A stretch of DNA of 64,000 nucleotides. Source: Oopsacas minuta (taxonomy: Eukaryota; Porifera; Hexactinellida; Lyssacinosida; Leucopsacidae). The stretch spans positions 878,556-942,555 of the forward strand of contig JAKMXF010000299.1 of NCBI GenBank assembly GCA_024704765.1, in the 5' to 3' direction. The notes under the pieces were generated by a model. That model did no database searches, was not told the origin of the DNA, and saw nothing but the letters and a program-made list of their open reading frames with translations. A program made the translations under genes and the position numbers. The first letter of the stretch is position 1, and each line of letters starts with the position of its first letter. This document shows, piece by piece, positions 1 through 10,984 of the stretch.

Positions 1-404
1 AAAAAACTAGATCATATACTTTCATATTTATTGTTTCTGGGTTACACTAAGAATTCCCTAGTGTTGCAATAATTATTCGACATACTGTATGTATATTTAG
101 TATTGTTTAAAGCAAATCTTATTGATTTACATTTTAATAGTTGTACCACAAGTGTCAGATGCGGCACATCTCTGGATAATTGGCACCAGAATAAGAAAGA
201 GTATGAAAATCCATTGAAATTATCTAAACTGACTTAAAAATATTTGCATAGTTGGAAGTACAGTCCATTTTTGGATCATTCATCACATGCGAAGTGGAGC
301 AGACAATATATAGGTTCCACTACTGCCACTTGTGGCACAAATAGTAAAGTGATAGTTAGCAAAATTAGTTGCTTATCACTATATTAAATATTCATACAGG
401 GTAA
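1..404. other. No gene recognised before the first transposon
   Basis: AT-rich sequence with no long reading frame and no recognised repeat. It ends at the TA target of the first mariner-type element. Confidence 0.5.
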
Positions 405-406
405 TA

Positions 407-1717
407 CAGGGTGTCTAATAAGTTCTGTTATACATTTTCGCGCCTTAGACAGTAGCTATTAATATACTTATGAAGTAATCTTCTAGAATTTCTTGTAGCA
501 TTTTTGGCGCTCTTTCAAATTATACCAGTATATATCATTCAAGTTGATGATTTCCCAGAAAATCATGTTAGAAGAAATTCGTTCAAAAATTGTCACTTTT
601 CACGAATCTGGATTTAGCAATAGTGAAATTCTAAAAAGGCTAAAAAATGATAAAGTGAATCCCATGTTGATCTATCGCACAATAAAACGATATATAGAGA
701 CTGGGAGCGTGTCTAACAGGAAACGAATTGGTCGTCCAAGATCCGCCCGCACACCAGCCCTGAAGAATAGTGTTAGATGTCGAATCCTGAGAAATCCCCG
801 GCGTTCAATGCGAAAAATGTCTCGTGAATTCTGTGTCAATCACGAAACGATGCGGAAATTGGTTGTAGAGGACCTGGGAATGAAGTCCTATAAGCGGAAA
901 AACGTACACCATCTTAACGACTCCATACGTCGTAAGCGACTCGAAAGATGCATACAACTAAAAGCCTGATTCGCTCCTGGGACTGAAGATCAGATTTTCT
1001 TCTCAGATGAGAAGCTGTTCACGGTTGAGGAGGCAAGCAATCGTCAAAACGACCGTATACTTGCTTCTCGAAGTCAGGATATCCCAGATAGCATCAAGTA
1101 CATTGATAGAGTCTAGAAGCCTCTTTCTCTGATGGTATGGGCGGGTGTGTCGGCAGACTCACGGACAAACCTGATTTTTGTCCCCCAAGGAGTGAAAATA
1201 AACTCCCAGACGTACAGAGAGCTGGTCTTGGAGCCTGATATTGCGTCTGCTGGTGAGAAGCTCTTCCAAAACCATCCTTAGACTTACCAACAAGACTCTG
1301 CGCCTGCACATGCTTCAAAAGTATCCCAGAGTTGGTTCCGAGAGCAAAATATCGATTTCATAAGTAAGGATGAATGGCCACCATCAAGCCCAGATTTAAA
1401 CCTACTCGACTATTCTGTTTGAGCAAACTTGGAGAGCAGGGCCTGTGCGAAATCTCACAAGAGTTTGGAGTCCCTCAAAGTTAGTTTGTTGAGTGAATGG
1501 CAGAAAATCCCACAGGAGGAGCTGCGAAAAGCTGTCCATCAGTTTTGGGGCAGACTAACTTCCGTAATTCATAAAAAGAGAGGCTATATTGAATGATATT
1601 TGTAATTTGTAATTAGGAACATAAGTCCTAAGAAAATAGAAAGTTTCATGGCTTTACAATGGATAAATTTGAAATTATTGGGGAATTGATATATAACAGA
1701 ACTTATTAGACACCCTG
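407..1717 (+). mobile_element. Tc1/mariner element, DD37D (maT-like), copy 1
   Basis: A 1311-bp element bounded by TA at 405-406 and 1718-1719. The two ends form a 26-bp perfect terminal inverted repeat beginning CAGGGTGTCTAATAAG. It contains one transposase gene broken by in-frame stops. The same end motif (CAGGGTG...TAAGTTCTGT) recurs in the elements at 12450 and 28834, so they belong to one family. The ends are perfectly preserved although the gene is dead, so the copy may have moved with a transposase supplied elsewhere or decayed only recently. Confidence 0.93.
544..1596 (+). pseudogene. DD37D mariner-family transposase, pseudogene
   Basis: One reading frame runs from the ATG at 544 to a TGA at 1594-1596, interrupted by four in-frame stops at 967 (TGA), 1114 (TAG), 1279 (TAG) and 1420 (TGA); no frameshift is needed. 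The first 110 codons hold two helix-turn-helix regions with an RIGRPRS linker, which in this superfamily bind the terminal repeats. The catalytic core shows FSDEKLF (first Asp), QQDSAPAH (second Asp) and SPDLNLLDYSV (third Asp). Exactly 37 residues separate the second and third Asp, the signature of the DD37D (maT) group rather than DD34D mariner or DD34E Tc1. The last stop replaces the Trp expected after DYSV, a TGG to TGA change. The product would nick and rejoin DNA in the nucleus; this copy cannot. Confidence 0.92.
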
Positions 1718-1719
1718 TA

Positions 1720-2167
1720 CAGACCCTTAGAATTCATATATGCTATCAGAATGGTTCGTTCTTATTGAATTTATGCAATTAGCACTTGAATAATTAATTA
1801 GTTCATTATCTAATTAAGGAGCAAAGTGTGTCAAGAAATATGTAAGGCAAAGATTTCCAGGATATTGTCAGTGAATGTTTAATATCACAACCAAATAACT
1901 CTTTCACCTATATGATCATCTGCATATTCAAATATCAGCAGTAGAGCCAGGATACACAATTATGTAAACAATGGTGTTCCAGTACTTTTGTTCGGTTAGT
2001 GTCCCAAAAAATATGAAAAAGTAAATATATGATACTCATACACAAGTAAGTGATTCTCTAATGATATTCAAGTTCTATAAGCAAATGTGCAGGAAAATCA
2101 CAATTTAGGAAGCATCTGAATCAATCATAAAAGAATATTTCGTGTAAATCTCTGCTAAATCGTATCT
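1720..2167. other. 3' flank of cytidine deaminase; no gene seen
   Basis: AT-rich and without a supported reading frame. On the minus strand this is downstream of the deaminase stop codon and should hold its 3' untranslated region. I did not identify a poly(A) signal with confidence. Confidence 0.4.
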
Positions 2168-2353
2168 TTAGGGAAATAATTCATCAAATTTGAAGCTGGT
2201 TAAAGAATTATCGTTTTCTAAAATAAGAATATCGAAGCTTGGACCAAATTCATTCATAAACTGTCTGCAGGCTCCACATGGGAATATTTTTCCATCCAAA
2301 TTATCCGAAGATAAGATTATTGCAACAATATTCTTTTCTTCATTAGTAAGAGC
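2168..2353 (-). CDS. CDA: Cytidine deaminase, exon 2 (C-terminal half)
   Basis: A 186-nt exon encoding 61 residues plus a TAA stop at 2168-2170, in phase 0 with exon 1 at 16513-16716. On the minus strand it is preceded by an acceptor (GATATTTAG) and opens ALTNEEKN. It carries the family's second zinc motif, FPCGACRQF, whose two cysteines (C94 and C97 of the joined protein) complete the zinc site begun by C60 in exon 1. The segment FDILIL followed by a short acidic tail ending DELFP matches the end of tetrameric cytidine deaminases. The joined protein is 129 residues, close to the usual 130-146. The enzyme hydrolyses cytidine and deoxycytidine to uridine forms in pyrimidine salvage, normally in the cytosol. 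The exon was found by motif, not as a long ORF. Confidence 0.9.
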   Translation of the reverse strand, partial: ALTNEEKNIVAIILSSDNLDGKIFPCGACRQFMNEFGPSFDILILENDNSLTSFKFDELFP

Positions 2354-3488
2354 CTAAATATCGTAAAATTAAGTGATAAGTATACTTGTGGAAAAGAACC
2401 ATTGGATTTGTGTTCAGAAAAGTGCATTGATTATCTTAAATTTCCCAGAGAGCAATGACAATTGTGCCAACGAGTGAATGAGTCAACTACAGGCGCGTAG
2501 CTACCATAGGGCACAGGTGACATGTGTACTCCAAGGTGAACATACTGACGTAATAAACAAATGTAGACTATTCATTCGATACGTGTGAACTATTTTGGAG
2601 GAAATCACTGAAAATTAACGGTGTGGGTAAAATTAAAACTTTTAGCCATACTCTGAATTTAAATATATATTTATTCGGAGTTTCATTATATAAATGTGCT
2701 ATAATTTAACGGCTCGATCCTGGGAGAATAAGACGATCCCGGAAAATAGCTATTTCAGGCATACCGAAATCCCCGGTCGATTCCTGAGTGCAGCCAACGA
2801 TCTTAAACACTCACAGATGTCTTAAGATTACTTGTATTGCACAAGTAAATGGACGCATAGTCTAGGAAAAGGGATACCTCAGGATCGATCAATAAGTCAA
2901 CATTTTGGGGGACAAAGCACGCCGAACCAACCTAGGCCGCTCGCTTTGTATACCCCATAACTCTCTGGATACATTACCATCAATAGAATCGCAATCTTGA
3001 ATGTTTAAATGAACCAATTGCAAACGAAGAAAACGAAATTACAGGGACACTTCCACGAATACGTAAAATATTGTATAATTATAGCATTAGTGGATAATGT
3101 CAATGGAACAGCAAAAGTTTCACCAACAAAGACACAGTTGCTAAACATAGAACTTCGGCAGTATTAGGCATGTAGATAGTAATTACTTATGTGTATCCAT
3201 CTACGTATAGTAAATCAATGGTAAAAGCCTGAACAAATGGAAATTCAACTATCAACATTTAATGTTTCAAAAATGACAACAAAATTGCTAGGATACCTCA
3301 AGTTCTTGAACAAAGTTTAGAAGAAACTTTGCGAACATTTAGTCCTATCTATTGAACTTAAAAATCTCGTTATTAGAGAAAACAAATTTGATTATTACTG
3401 TTGTTTAGATATATTAACCATAAATTCTGTGAAGAGCTCAGGAGTGAAGAAACGATATTAAAACACAAGAGTGTGTGAACATACAAAC
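2354..3488. other. Cytidine deaminase intron, 3' part; degraded sequence
   Basis: No gene is supported. At about 2492 there is a stretch beginning CAGGCGCGTAGCTACC that resembles the hAT end CAGGCACGTAGCTAG at 29518, but I found no partner end. Around 2712-2760 and 2880-2900 two oppositely oriented GATCGATC/CGATCCTGGG stretches suggest a further decayed MITE. Confidence 0.35.
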
Positions 3489-3894
3489 CTGGGGCCTAAT
3501 TAACTAAAATTCTAAGAATTATTCTTAACTTAATGCTAAGTGTATTTGTAAGAATAATTCTAAGAGTTCATGAAATATTCTTAGTTTTCATTATGAATTC
3601 TTAACCAGGCTATACTTAACGGATTCTAAGAATAATTCTTAGAATAATTCTTAGAGTTAAGAAATTCTAAGAAAATTCTTAGAATTGGGTAATTCTACTA
3701 GATTGATTCTTGCTATTGATTAATAAAAATTATGCCAATTCATTGACTTCAATCGCTTTTGAGAAGATATGCACATAGTAGAAAATAAAATCCTTATACT
3801 TGTATACTTGATTTATCAATAATGAGATAAATTGCCCCATCCAATAGAAAAGGATACTCATTGCATTTCTCATTTTGTTCTATTGTATAAACTC

Positions 3895-4890
3895 ATGGCC
3901 TCGCTTTTTGTTCTTTTGGAGCTGGAAATAGGCAATTTACGATGCTAGAGAATATTTCGTGACAGGTTGAACCCTCTTGATGCGTACACAGAGGTAAAGT
4001 TTATTTCTCGTTATAGAATCAGAAGAGAAATGTTCTTAGAATTGCATGATAAAATTGAGACTTTCATGTCTCGATCTACAAGCTGATCTCATTCACTTTC
4101 GGTGACAAACTCAATTAGCGGTCACTCTTCAGTTTCTAATTACGGGTAATTTACAAACTGTGGTTGCATCAGCTCATGGAATTTCCATGCCTCTGTGTCC
4201 AACTGTGTTAGAGGTGTAACAGATGCATTGTGCTCAATTGCGAACAGTTTCCAACTGCTGCTAGAAAGATGAGCATACAGCATGGATTTATGGAAAATTC
4301 GGGTTTCCTAAAGTATTAGGTTGCTAGACGGCTCACACATTCCAATTGTTGCACCTAGCACTAACGAAGCAATTTATGTTAATCGTAAAAGTTTTCATTC
4401 AATTAACGTCCAAGCGATATGTGACGATATATTCAACTTTATTGATGTAGTTGTGAAGTGGCCAGGCAGCACACATGGCGCGTTCATATGGAGGCAATCA
4501 GGAATCAATCTTAGGATCCCCATTAAAGAAACTCCAGTTCTTGATGGGTGGTTCCTCGGCGATAGTGGTTATCCCTTGCGCCCAAATTTAATGACTCCAT
4601 TACTATCTCCTGTTACACCTCGCGAAAGAAGGTATAATCGTGCTTTCCTGAAGACTCGAAAGACAATTGAATGTACCTTTGGAATATGGAAAAGCAGATG
4701 GAGATCAATGGGCAAGACTGGTGGCAGTTTGTGCTATAGCTCAGATAGTGTTTGCAAACTAATCCTATCTACCATGATACTTCATAATTTTTGTGTTGAT
4801 TGCAGTCTTCAAATTGATATTGAAAACTTGGAAAGTGACATGCCCTACACCGAAACAGACTACACTGAACATTCAGATATGGGATTTTAA
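3895..4890 (+). pseudogene. Harbinger (HARBI1-type) nuclease, pseudogene
   Basis: DDE nuclease of PIF/Harbinger elements. The open part (4321-4890, 189 codons) shows LDGSHIPI (first Asp), FLGDSGYP (second Asp) and RKTIECTFGIWKSRW (Glu), in family order and spacing, and a C-terminal STMILHNFC. Upstream, 3895-4320 still encodes recognisable N-terminal pieces (DAYTEVKFISRYRIRREMF, then NCVRGVTDALCSIANSF), spread over more than one frame with stops, so the gene carries several frameshifts and nonsense changes. The line starting at 4321 begins within the domain, so it is not the true start. The family protein works with a Myb/SANT-like partner that brings it to the nucleus and to DNA; the partner gene lies opposite at 5050-5773. 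Confidence 0.88.
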
Positions 4891-5049
4891 TTCGAGAAAA
4901 TATAATTATAAAATATTTCACATGACATAGGAAGGTTAATTAATTAATTGTGACATGAATGAATTAGGCTCTGATTTACTTATGACATAATAATCTTAAT
5001 TAAGGATTCCTAATCTTGACTTTGAAAGTAATGAGGCAATGAAGACAAA

Positions 5050-5773
5050 TTAGAAGCAGGAAATGAGGGGGGGCAATGTCTGAAAATGCGGCGGTGGAGA
5101 CATAGTTTGAGCCATCGGAAGAGAAAGTGTCTTTGATTGATCCGCTGCTATATGTTGCAAGATCTGGATCACTCGATCGAATTTACTCACAAGTCGATCT
5201 AGCTTAGAATCGATGTTAGCCAAAATCTCCAATTTTTTATCTTCTTTCTCTAAAATTGCACGTTTGGTCGATTCCAATTCGTAATTTTCCAATCGATGAC
5301 GTTTTCTTGGGGCTGGTTGGAAAAACTTTATTTCTTCAACTGGGCTCATCAGCATCCTTTCAGTTTCATCATTTGAACATTGGGATTCAAGAGAGAGATC
5401 GATACCAGATTCAATGCCTTCAAAAGCTTCCTTCCCTTTGATGCTACTGATTTTAGCTTCTATTTCATTTAAATCAGCATCTGCAGGACCTCTCCAGTTT
5501 TTCTTGCTGATGCTAACTTATCTGCAATACGAGGCTTATGTTTTCTTAGTATATTATACCATTTTTTCATGATATCATCTCTTGTTCTTACATTCCCATG
5601 TAATTTAGACAGTCTCCCTGAAATTTCTTCACAGATTTGTTCTTATCATCGAAAGTCAAGAGTTGATGTTAGAGCGCCGAACAGTTTCGATTTTGATCAT
5701 GAATGAGATTCACGAGTGACATTATCTCCTCTGAGTAATTCTTTGAACGAGTTTTCGATTTTTCACTGGTCAT
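5050..5773 (-). pseudogene. Harbinger Myb/SANT-like DNA-binding partner, broken
   Basis: The minus strand holds two coding-like pieces. The 5' piece starts near 5773 (MTSEKSKTRSKNYSEEIMSL) and has the charged look of a Myb/SANT-type domain start. The 3' piece (5050-5355, 101 codons) starts MLMSPVEEIKFFQPAPRKR, is rich in Lys/Glu with a helical heptad-like stretch (DKKLEILANIDSKLDRLVSK), and ends in a Pro-rich tail. Between them are stops and frameshifts. Position (convergent with the nuclease, inside the same ends) is the main argument for the role; sequence recognition alone is moderate. Confidence 0.6.
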
Positions 5774-6705
5774 AATGCGATTGATTGGTATGATAAAATC
5801 ATAATTAATTAACATTTCATTATTATTTATACTTATAACTAAAGAAGATAATATACGTAAATGGATAAAATTGCATAGATTGCGTATATTTTTGCAGGAC
5901 GCACTCAAATGACATTGACTTTATTTACCTTAGTTTGGAAACAACACTATTATGTTTCAAAGTATATGAGATATAAATACATAAATACATTTAATAATTT
6001 CATAATACAATTCAGAGTGACACAAGAATTATATCTAAATATAATTGGTATGTAGTTCGACTTGTCCTATGCTGTGGTTATTACAACATGTGGATATGAT
6101 AATCAAACATATTGCCTTTCTCCGATTAACAATCTTCTTTGTAAATAAATGCATATTCATTATAATTTCATAGAAAAGTAGAAAAAATTATAAGTTAAGT
6201 GTCCTCTTTACCTCACTAAATATTTTTCTTAGAATTATTCTAAGAATTTCACTTGAAGTTAAGCAAAATTCTAAGAATTTGACTTAAGCATTTGAATTAA
6301 TAAGGCCCCAGATATTTATTTAGAGTACAGATGATAGTTGGAGATGTGACGCATTGGTTGTGTGAGAAAGAGGGGTTTGCGAAGCTAGGGTTCATATCAA
6401 AGGGATGGTGACAGTAAAGGGGACAACTGAGCACCCGCATGGACCGGACGAGCAGGAAGAGGGATGTTATGAAGCGAAAGTTGGCATGAAGAGGAAAGCA
6501 CGGAAGTCCCAGGATAGCGACACCACATAGTGGCCTAGAGTTTGCAGAGAGCAGGAGAAGGTACTGCTGCAAAACTACCCAAACTGCACAGCCTGAAGCA
6601 GACAATTATAAGGGAAGTTGACAAGTTTATTGACGCGGTTTTGAAAAAAGCCTGTTTTACAAAGGTGAGAGAGAGAGAAATGGGATTATAGGAAATTACA
6701 GAGAA

Positions 6706-7435
6706 GAATGTTTAAAAGTCCTGTACGGAATGGGTAGAGTTCTGGGGGACTACACAGGGCAAATTATACGTAGCGGCTATGGGATACCTGTGGCATACGT
6801 TTGTGGCCGCACATCACGAGCTCAGTCATGGGGGACGTGACAGGATGTACGATTATTTCTTGAGCCACAAGGATCACGTGCTTCGTGCAGTAATTGTCCT
6901 CTTCGTACGCCTTTGTGCCCAGATAAGGACTATCAGGACTTCTTCAGCAAGTTTGCCATACTAAGGTCTCTCAAGTCCAAGCGAGCTGTAGAGGTGACTG
7001 AACATCCTGTGCAGATCTTCTGTTAGCATGGCCCTACACATCTTATCAAATCAAATCCACAACTCTGGGTAAATAGTTACAATTTGTTCAGTATAGCAAG
7101 AATAACGTATTACACTCGAGTATTTAGGCGACACCCTTCTCTGTACACTTTAAGAAAACGCCATCTAATCTCAGTGTGCATATGCTACTACCAATGCTTA
7201 AACCCTTGACCGCCACCACCCAGCCCTATGTTATTAACCTCTCTTTCCCCCCAGGAACCTACTGATGAAATAGATATTGCAGCGAGCGCCACACTCACTG
7301 ATACTGCCCCATCACAGCCTTGCTCTTCCCATCATATCAGTACCTACTCATCTTTCACTCCCTCACAGGAGCAGGAAGACACTTCAGCTGAAGAGACTGA
7401 TACGGGCGATCTCCTACAATCCTAAGGCCTACTAC
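6706..7435 (+). repeat. R5 inverted duplication, left arm
   Basis: This arm matches the reverse complement of 9325-10050 along about 730 bp with few differences by eye. It contains an integrase-type H2C2 segment (6779-6964) and, further right, a classic splice acceptor: a pyrimidine tract ending CCCCCCAG at about 7254 followed by an open frame (EPTDEIDIAASATL). Both arms keep the acceptor and the frame. The two arms flank 7436-9324, which contains a mariner. Confidence 0.85.
6779..6964 (+). pseudogene. Integrase-type H2C2 zinc-binding fragment (KRBA2/Ginger-like)
   Basis: A 61-codon fragment with HHELSHGGRDRMYDYF followed by VIVLFVRLCAQI. The pattern H-x3-4-H ... L-C-x2 is the N-terminal zinc domain of retroviral-type and Ginger-type integrases, and HELSHGGRDRM is reminiscent of KRBA2-like genes. 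The final cysteine expected in LCxxC is missing, and no catalytic DDE core follows, so this is a relic. The mirror copy at 9799-9984 encodes nearly the same peptide with the same missing cysteine, so the loss predates the duplication. Confidence 0.6.
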
Positions 7436-8020
7436 AAGCTTGTCAGTGTGGGTGAATGCTGTGGTGATTGTCCCTTGTGCAGTCCTTATCTGGAAAGCCC
7501 CACCATCCGATTATACATCCGTGACGGTAGCAATGAGATTGGTGGGCCAATGCTAGGCTGTCCCTGTCAGTATACAGAATGGGTATCCTCACATTATCCC
7601 TCTTTTAAATAGTCTAGCTACTTTTTTTGCTAGAATGTATCATGTCAGCTCCTGGCTTTCTGAGAGCTCTCCAGCCTCCTTGACGAAGCTTCTCAGTATT
7701 TCGCGGTTTGCTGCAATACTCATCGCGGACATAGAAGTACTTTACTGGAGTCTTATCGTACGCGTCTACTCGGTCCAGGAAGTTTGTATGAAATCGATCC
7801 AGTTTACAATGCTGCAACTCACAGTCCAGTTGCCAACATCTATTACACAGACTGGACAGAGAAGATGGTCAATTAAGTAGGTGTCCGATCCTAGAGAATA
7901 GTAGATGCCGGTGGAAGAGGTGAGAGGGATGAATCAGAGGGTATCGGTCCGGGCTGGCCAGAGGTAAGGTTAATATAAGATGTAACTCGTGTTCCGATCA
8001 GCGGGGCTACAATAAGGTTG
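7436..8020. other. Interior of the R5 inverted duplication, unrecognised
   Basis: It contains overlapping short ORFs on both strands. One frame has a Cys-rich stretch (ECCGDCPLCSPYLES) that could be part of the same unknown gene as the arms. I cannot assign a function. Confidence 0.35.
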
Positions 8021-8115
8021 TACAAGGGTTGTTCAATAAGTACTGAGACTAATGTATCGAATTCATGTTCTTGTTAATACAGCTCTAAGCCTAATATCAG
8101 ATTACAAGCCTAACT

Positions 8116-8740
8116 TGATTAGGGTGTCCCAATAAAATCGAATTTTTGAAAGGTTTATGGGGGACCCCCTAAGAAGTTTCTATATATCATAAAATATTGT
8201 GTAAAAATTTCAAATATTTATGAAGTGATCTAGGGGTCCCTCAATGGCTTCGTAAATTATATTTACACCTGTTTTTGACAATTTCAAAATTTAATTTTTT
8301 GCTAGAAGCTAGCCTTAAAATGCTAGCCCGGGTGAATCGACGATGCAGATTTCAGATATACCATCAGAAATTTGTTATCTGTACAATGTAATATTTTTTC
8401 AAGAAGTAAAATATTTTTGTAATTCATTGTATATTATTAATAGATTAAATGAAATTAAGCTCAGATATAGTTGGAGTATCAAATTTCTGATGGTAAATCT
8501 GAAATCTGTCTCGTCGATTCACCCAGGTTAGCATTTTAAAGTAAGTTTCTAGCAAAAAATTAAATTTTGAATTGTAAAAAACAGGTGAAAAATATAATTT
8601 ACGAAGCCATTGAGGGACCCCTAAATCACTTCATAAATACTTGAAATTTTTTCCACAATCATTTTATGATATATAGAAACTTCTTAGGTGGTCCCCCATA
8701 AACCTTTCAAAAATTCGATTTTTTTGGGAAACCCTAATCA
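8116..8740. mobile_element. Foldback MITE, arms about 250 bp
   Basis: The left arm starts TGATTAGGGTGTCCC and the right arm ends with its near complement, GGGAAACCCTAATCA. Matching continues inward for about 250 bp per arm, including GGTTTATGGGGGACC, CTAGGGGTCCCTCAATGG and GGGTGAATCGACGA with their complements. The short centre is AT-rich. No coding capacity. The target duplication is ambiguous because the ends are themselves symmetric. Confidence 0.85.
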
Positions 8741-8747
8741 GCAGGGA

Positions 8748-9110
8748 AGAGAATGGCAACAGTATTTTTTGAATAGGAAGAAATTATACACCTCGACTGG
8801 TTGCTTGAGAAGACAACCATAAACAGTGACTATTACGTTGACGAATTGAAAGAATTGCGTCAAGCAATTAAACGTGAGAGGCGAGGCAAGTAGACACGTG
8901 GCGTATTGCTGCAACATAACAAAGCAAGGTCCCATGTAAACTACAAGATAATGGCTGCAATTGACGACTTAGGATTCGAATGCCTCCCTCATCCCCTTAT
9001 AGTCCAGACCTGGCTCCCAGCGACTACTGGCTGTTTGGAGAGACGAAGAAACCCCTTCGAGGGAAGAGATTTGAGGATTTCAAACGGCTGGAGTATGAAA
9101 TAAAACAGTG
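8748..9110 (+). pseudogene. Mariner transposase C-terminal remnant
   Basis: Remnant of a mariner transposase in shifting frames: YYVDELKELRQAIKRERRGK, then GVLLQHNKARSHVNYK (second catalytic Asp position, here changed to Asn in QHN), AAIDDLGFECLPHP, then a proline and SPDLAPSDYWLF-like stretch visible only after a frameshift. Several stops. The N-terminal half is missing. Confidence 0.78.
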
Positions 9111-9324
9111 AGAAAAGGGACCCCTAAAGAATTTTATACCACTGGGCTGGAAAAGTTACTAGAACGATGGAAAGGATGCATAAAGTTAAAGGGGGAATTT
9201 ATCGAAACATTTGATATAATCAATTATGATAAGTATAGGTTTACTATATGAATTATGAAAAATGTCTCATTATTTATTGAACAACCCTTGTAGGAATCAT
9301 CATAAAGATCGTCGGTAAGACATA

Positions 9325-10050
9325 GATGAAGTAGGCCTTAGGGTCGTAGGAGATCGTCCATATCAGTGTCGTCTACTGGCCTGTCCTCTTGCTCCTGGGA
9401 GGCAGTGAAAGATGGGTAGGTACTGATATGATGGGAAGAGCAAGGCTGTGATGGGGCAGTATCAGTGAGTGTGGCGCTCGCTGCAATATCTATTTCATCA
9501 GTAGGTTCCTGGGGGGAAAGAGAGGTTAATAACATAGGGCTGGGTGGTGGCGGTCAAGGGTTTAAGCATTGGTAGTAGCATATGCACACTGAGATTAGAT
9601 GGCGTTTTCTTAAAGTGTACAGAGAAGGGTGTCGCCTAAATACTCGAGTGTAATACGTTATTCTTGCTATACTGAACAAATTGTAACTATTTACCCAGAG
9701 TTGTGGATTTGATTTGATAAGATGTGTAGGGCCATGCTAACAGAAGATCTGCACAGGATGTTCAGTCACCTCTACAGCTCGCTTGGACTTGAGAGACCTT
9801 AGTATGGCAAACTTGCTGAAGAAGTCCTGATAGTCCTTATCTGGGCACAAAGGCGTACGAAGAGGACAATTACTGCACGAAGCACGTGATCCTTGTGGCT
9901 CAAGAAATAATCGTACATCCTGTCACGTCCCCCATGACTGAGCTCGTGATGTGCGGCCACTAACGTATCCCACAGGTCTCCCATAGAAACTACGCGTAAC
10001 TTGCTCCGTGTAGTCCCCCAGAACTCAACCCTTTCACGTACAGTAACTTT
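9325..10050 (-). repeat. R5 inverted duplication, right arm
   Basis: Reverse complement of 6706-7435. It includes the same H2C2 peptide on the minus strand (9799-9984) and the same acceptor-plus-open-frame unit (9338-9535). Differences from the left arm are mostly single substitutions, so the duplication is fairly young. Confidence 0.85.
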
Positions 10051-10236
10051 ACACTCTCAAACTCCTATATAGAATAGCCCAACTTTATCCTGCTCCAATT
10101 GCGATCATTCGTATTGCAATTATCTCCTGTGTAATTATCTATAATACCTTCTCTTTCCTCTCTACTCACCATATGTAAGTTGAGCTTCTGAATCTGTGCT
10201 TCAGATATTCCCTTAATGTTTGACAAAATGAAAATA

Positions 10237-10740
10237 CAGTGGAAGCCGCTTAATCGGGACTCGGATAATCGGGATATCCGCTTAAACGGGATAAAGGTTT
10301 GGGAACAGATTTCTTACATAGAAAAATCGTCGGATAATTGGGATATCAAATCGGTCAATCGGGATTCTTATCACAATTAACCGAATATGAAAATTATATT
10401 CGTGTAATTGGGGTCTCATCTCAATTAACCGATTGTATATTTATTCAGAATCATTGTAATGTGGTTTATCTTAAAACTGGGAATTTTAATATCTACAACC
10501 AGAACAATACTACGCCAATTCGATTACAATTTACAAACCAAGATTATATTAAATTTGCTCACTCCCTATATAAATCAGGATTTTGTAGTAGTGTAATAAC
10601 TGATTTCTGATGTTGATCTGAGCTATGAAAACTAGTAGTTTTGAATACTTAAATATATCAAAATCAGGTTTATCGAGACAATCGGTTAATTGGGACAAAG
10701 ATTTGACTCCCAAGCTGTCCCGATTATGCGGCTTCCACTG
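10237..10740. mobile_element. Pogo-like MITE, TA-flanked
   Basis: 504 bp with TA at 10235-10236 and 10741-10742. The terminal inverted repeat starts CAGTGGAAGCCGCTTAATCG and matches the right end with one change in the first 24 bp. The interior repeats the motif TCGGTTAAT/CGGATAATCGGGA several times. No transposase sequence. The CAGTGGAA start is typical of pogo/Tigger-derived MITEs. Confidence 0.88.
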
Positions 10741-10984
10741 TATATTGATTTTGCCCAAGGTGAACAAACAATAATAAGGACAATACAATTTTATAGTAAC
10801 TAGTTGGAAATAGCGAAGTAACTGTTGTATGATAGCAGAATTGTCACTATAGAAATAACCAACTAGTAGCATCTAGGTACCTTTGGTATGTATGTTGATT
10901 AGTGATTACAGAAATATATTTACATTTAAGTGAACCATGAGATCATAAGTAGAAATATACAAATAACCTACTCAATTTGGACGG

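Larger units (their letters stand above)
3489..6311. mobile_element. PIF/Harbinger DNA transposon, two ORFs
   Basis: About 2.8 kb with convergent nuclease (+) and DNA-binding (-) genes, the standard Harbinger plan. The ends are a short inverted pair, CTGGGGCCTAATTAA at the left and its near complement at the right (ending AAGGCCCCAG at 6311). Next to both ends sit many copies of the palindrome AATTCTTAGAATT or TTCTAAGAATT (3520-3690 and 6225-6290), typical of subterminal binding repeats. I could not resolve a convincing 3-bp target duplication, so exact ends are uncertain by a few bases. Confidence 0.82.
8023..9290 (+). mobile_element. Mariner element (DD34D type), carries a MITE
   Basis: 1268 bp between TA at 8021-8022 and TA at 9291-9292. 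Inverted ends start CAAGGGTTGTTCAATAA on both sides, with a few mismatches over about 28 bp. The left half of the transposase gene is replaced by a foldback MITE (8116-8740). It lies inside the R5 inverted duplication. Confidence 0.88.

Noticed and set aside
1094-1318. 74-codon minus-strand ORF
   Set aside because: Antisense shadow of the DD37D transposase pseudogene.
6297-6605. Cys/Leu-rich minus-strand ORF at the Harbinger border
   Set aside because: It crosses the element end, so it cannot be an ancestral gene of either side; no domain seen.
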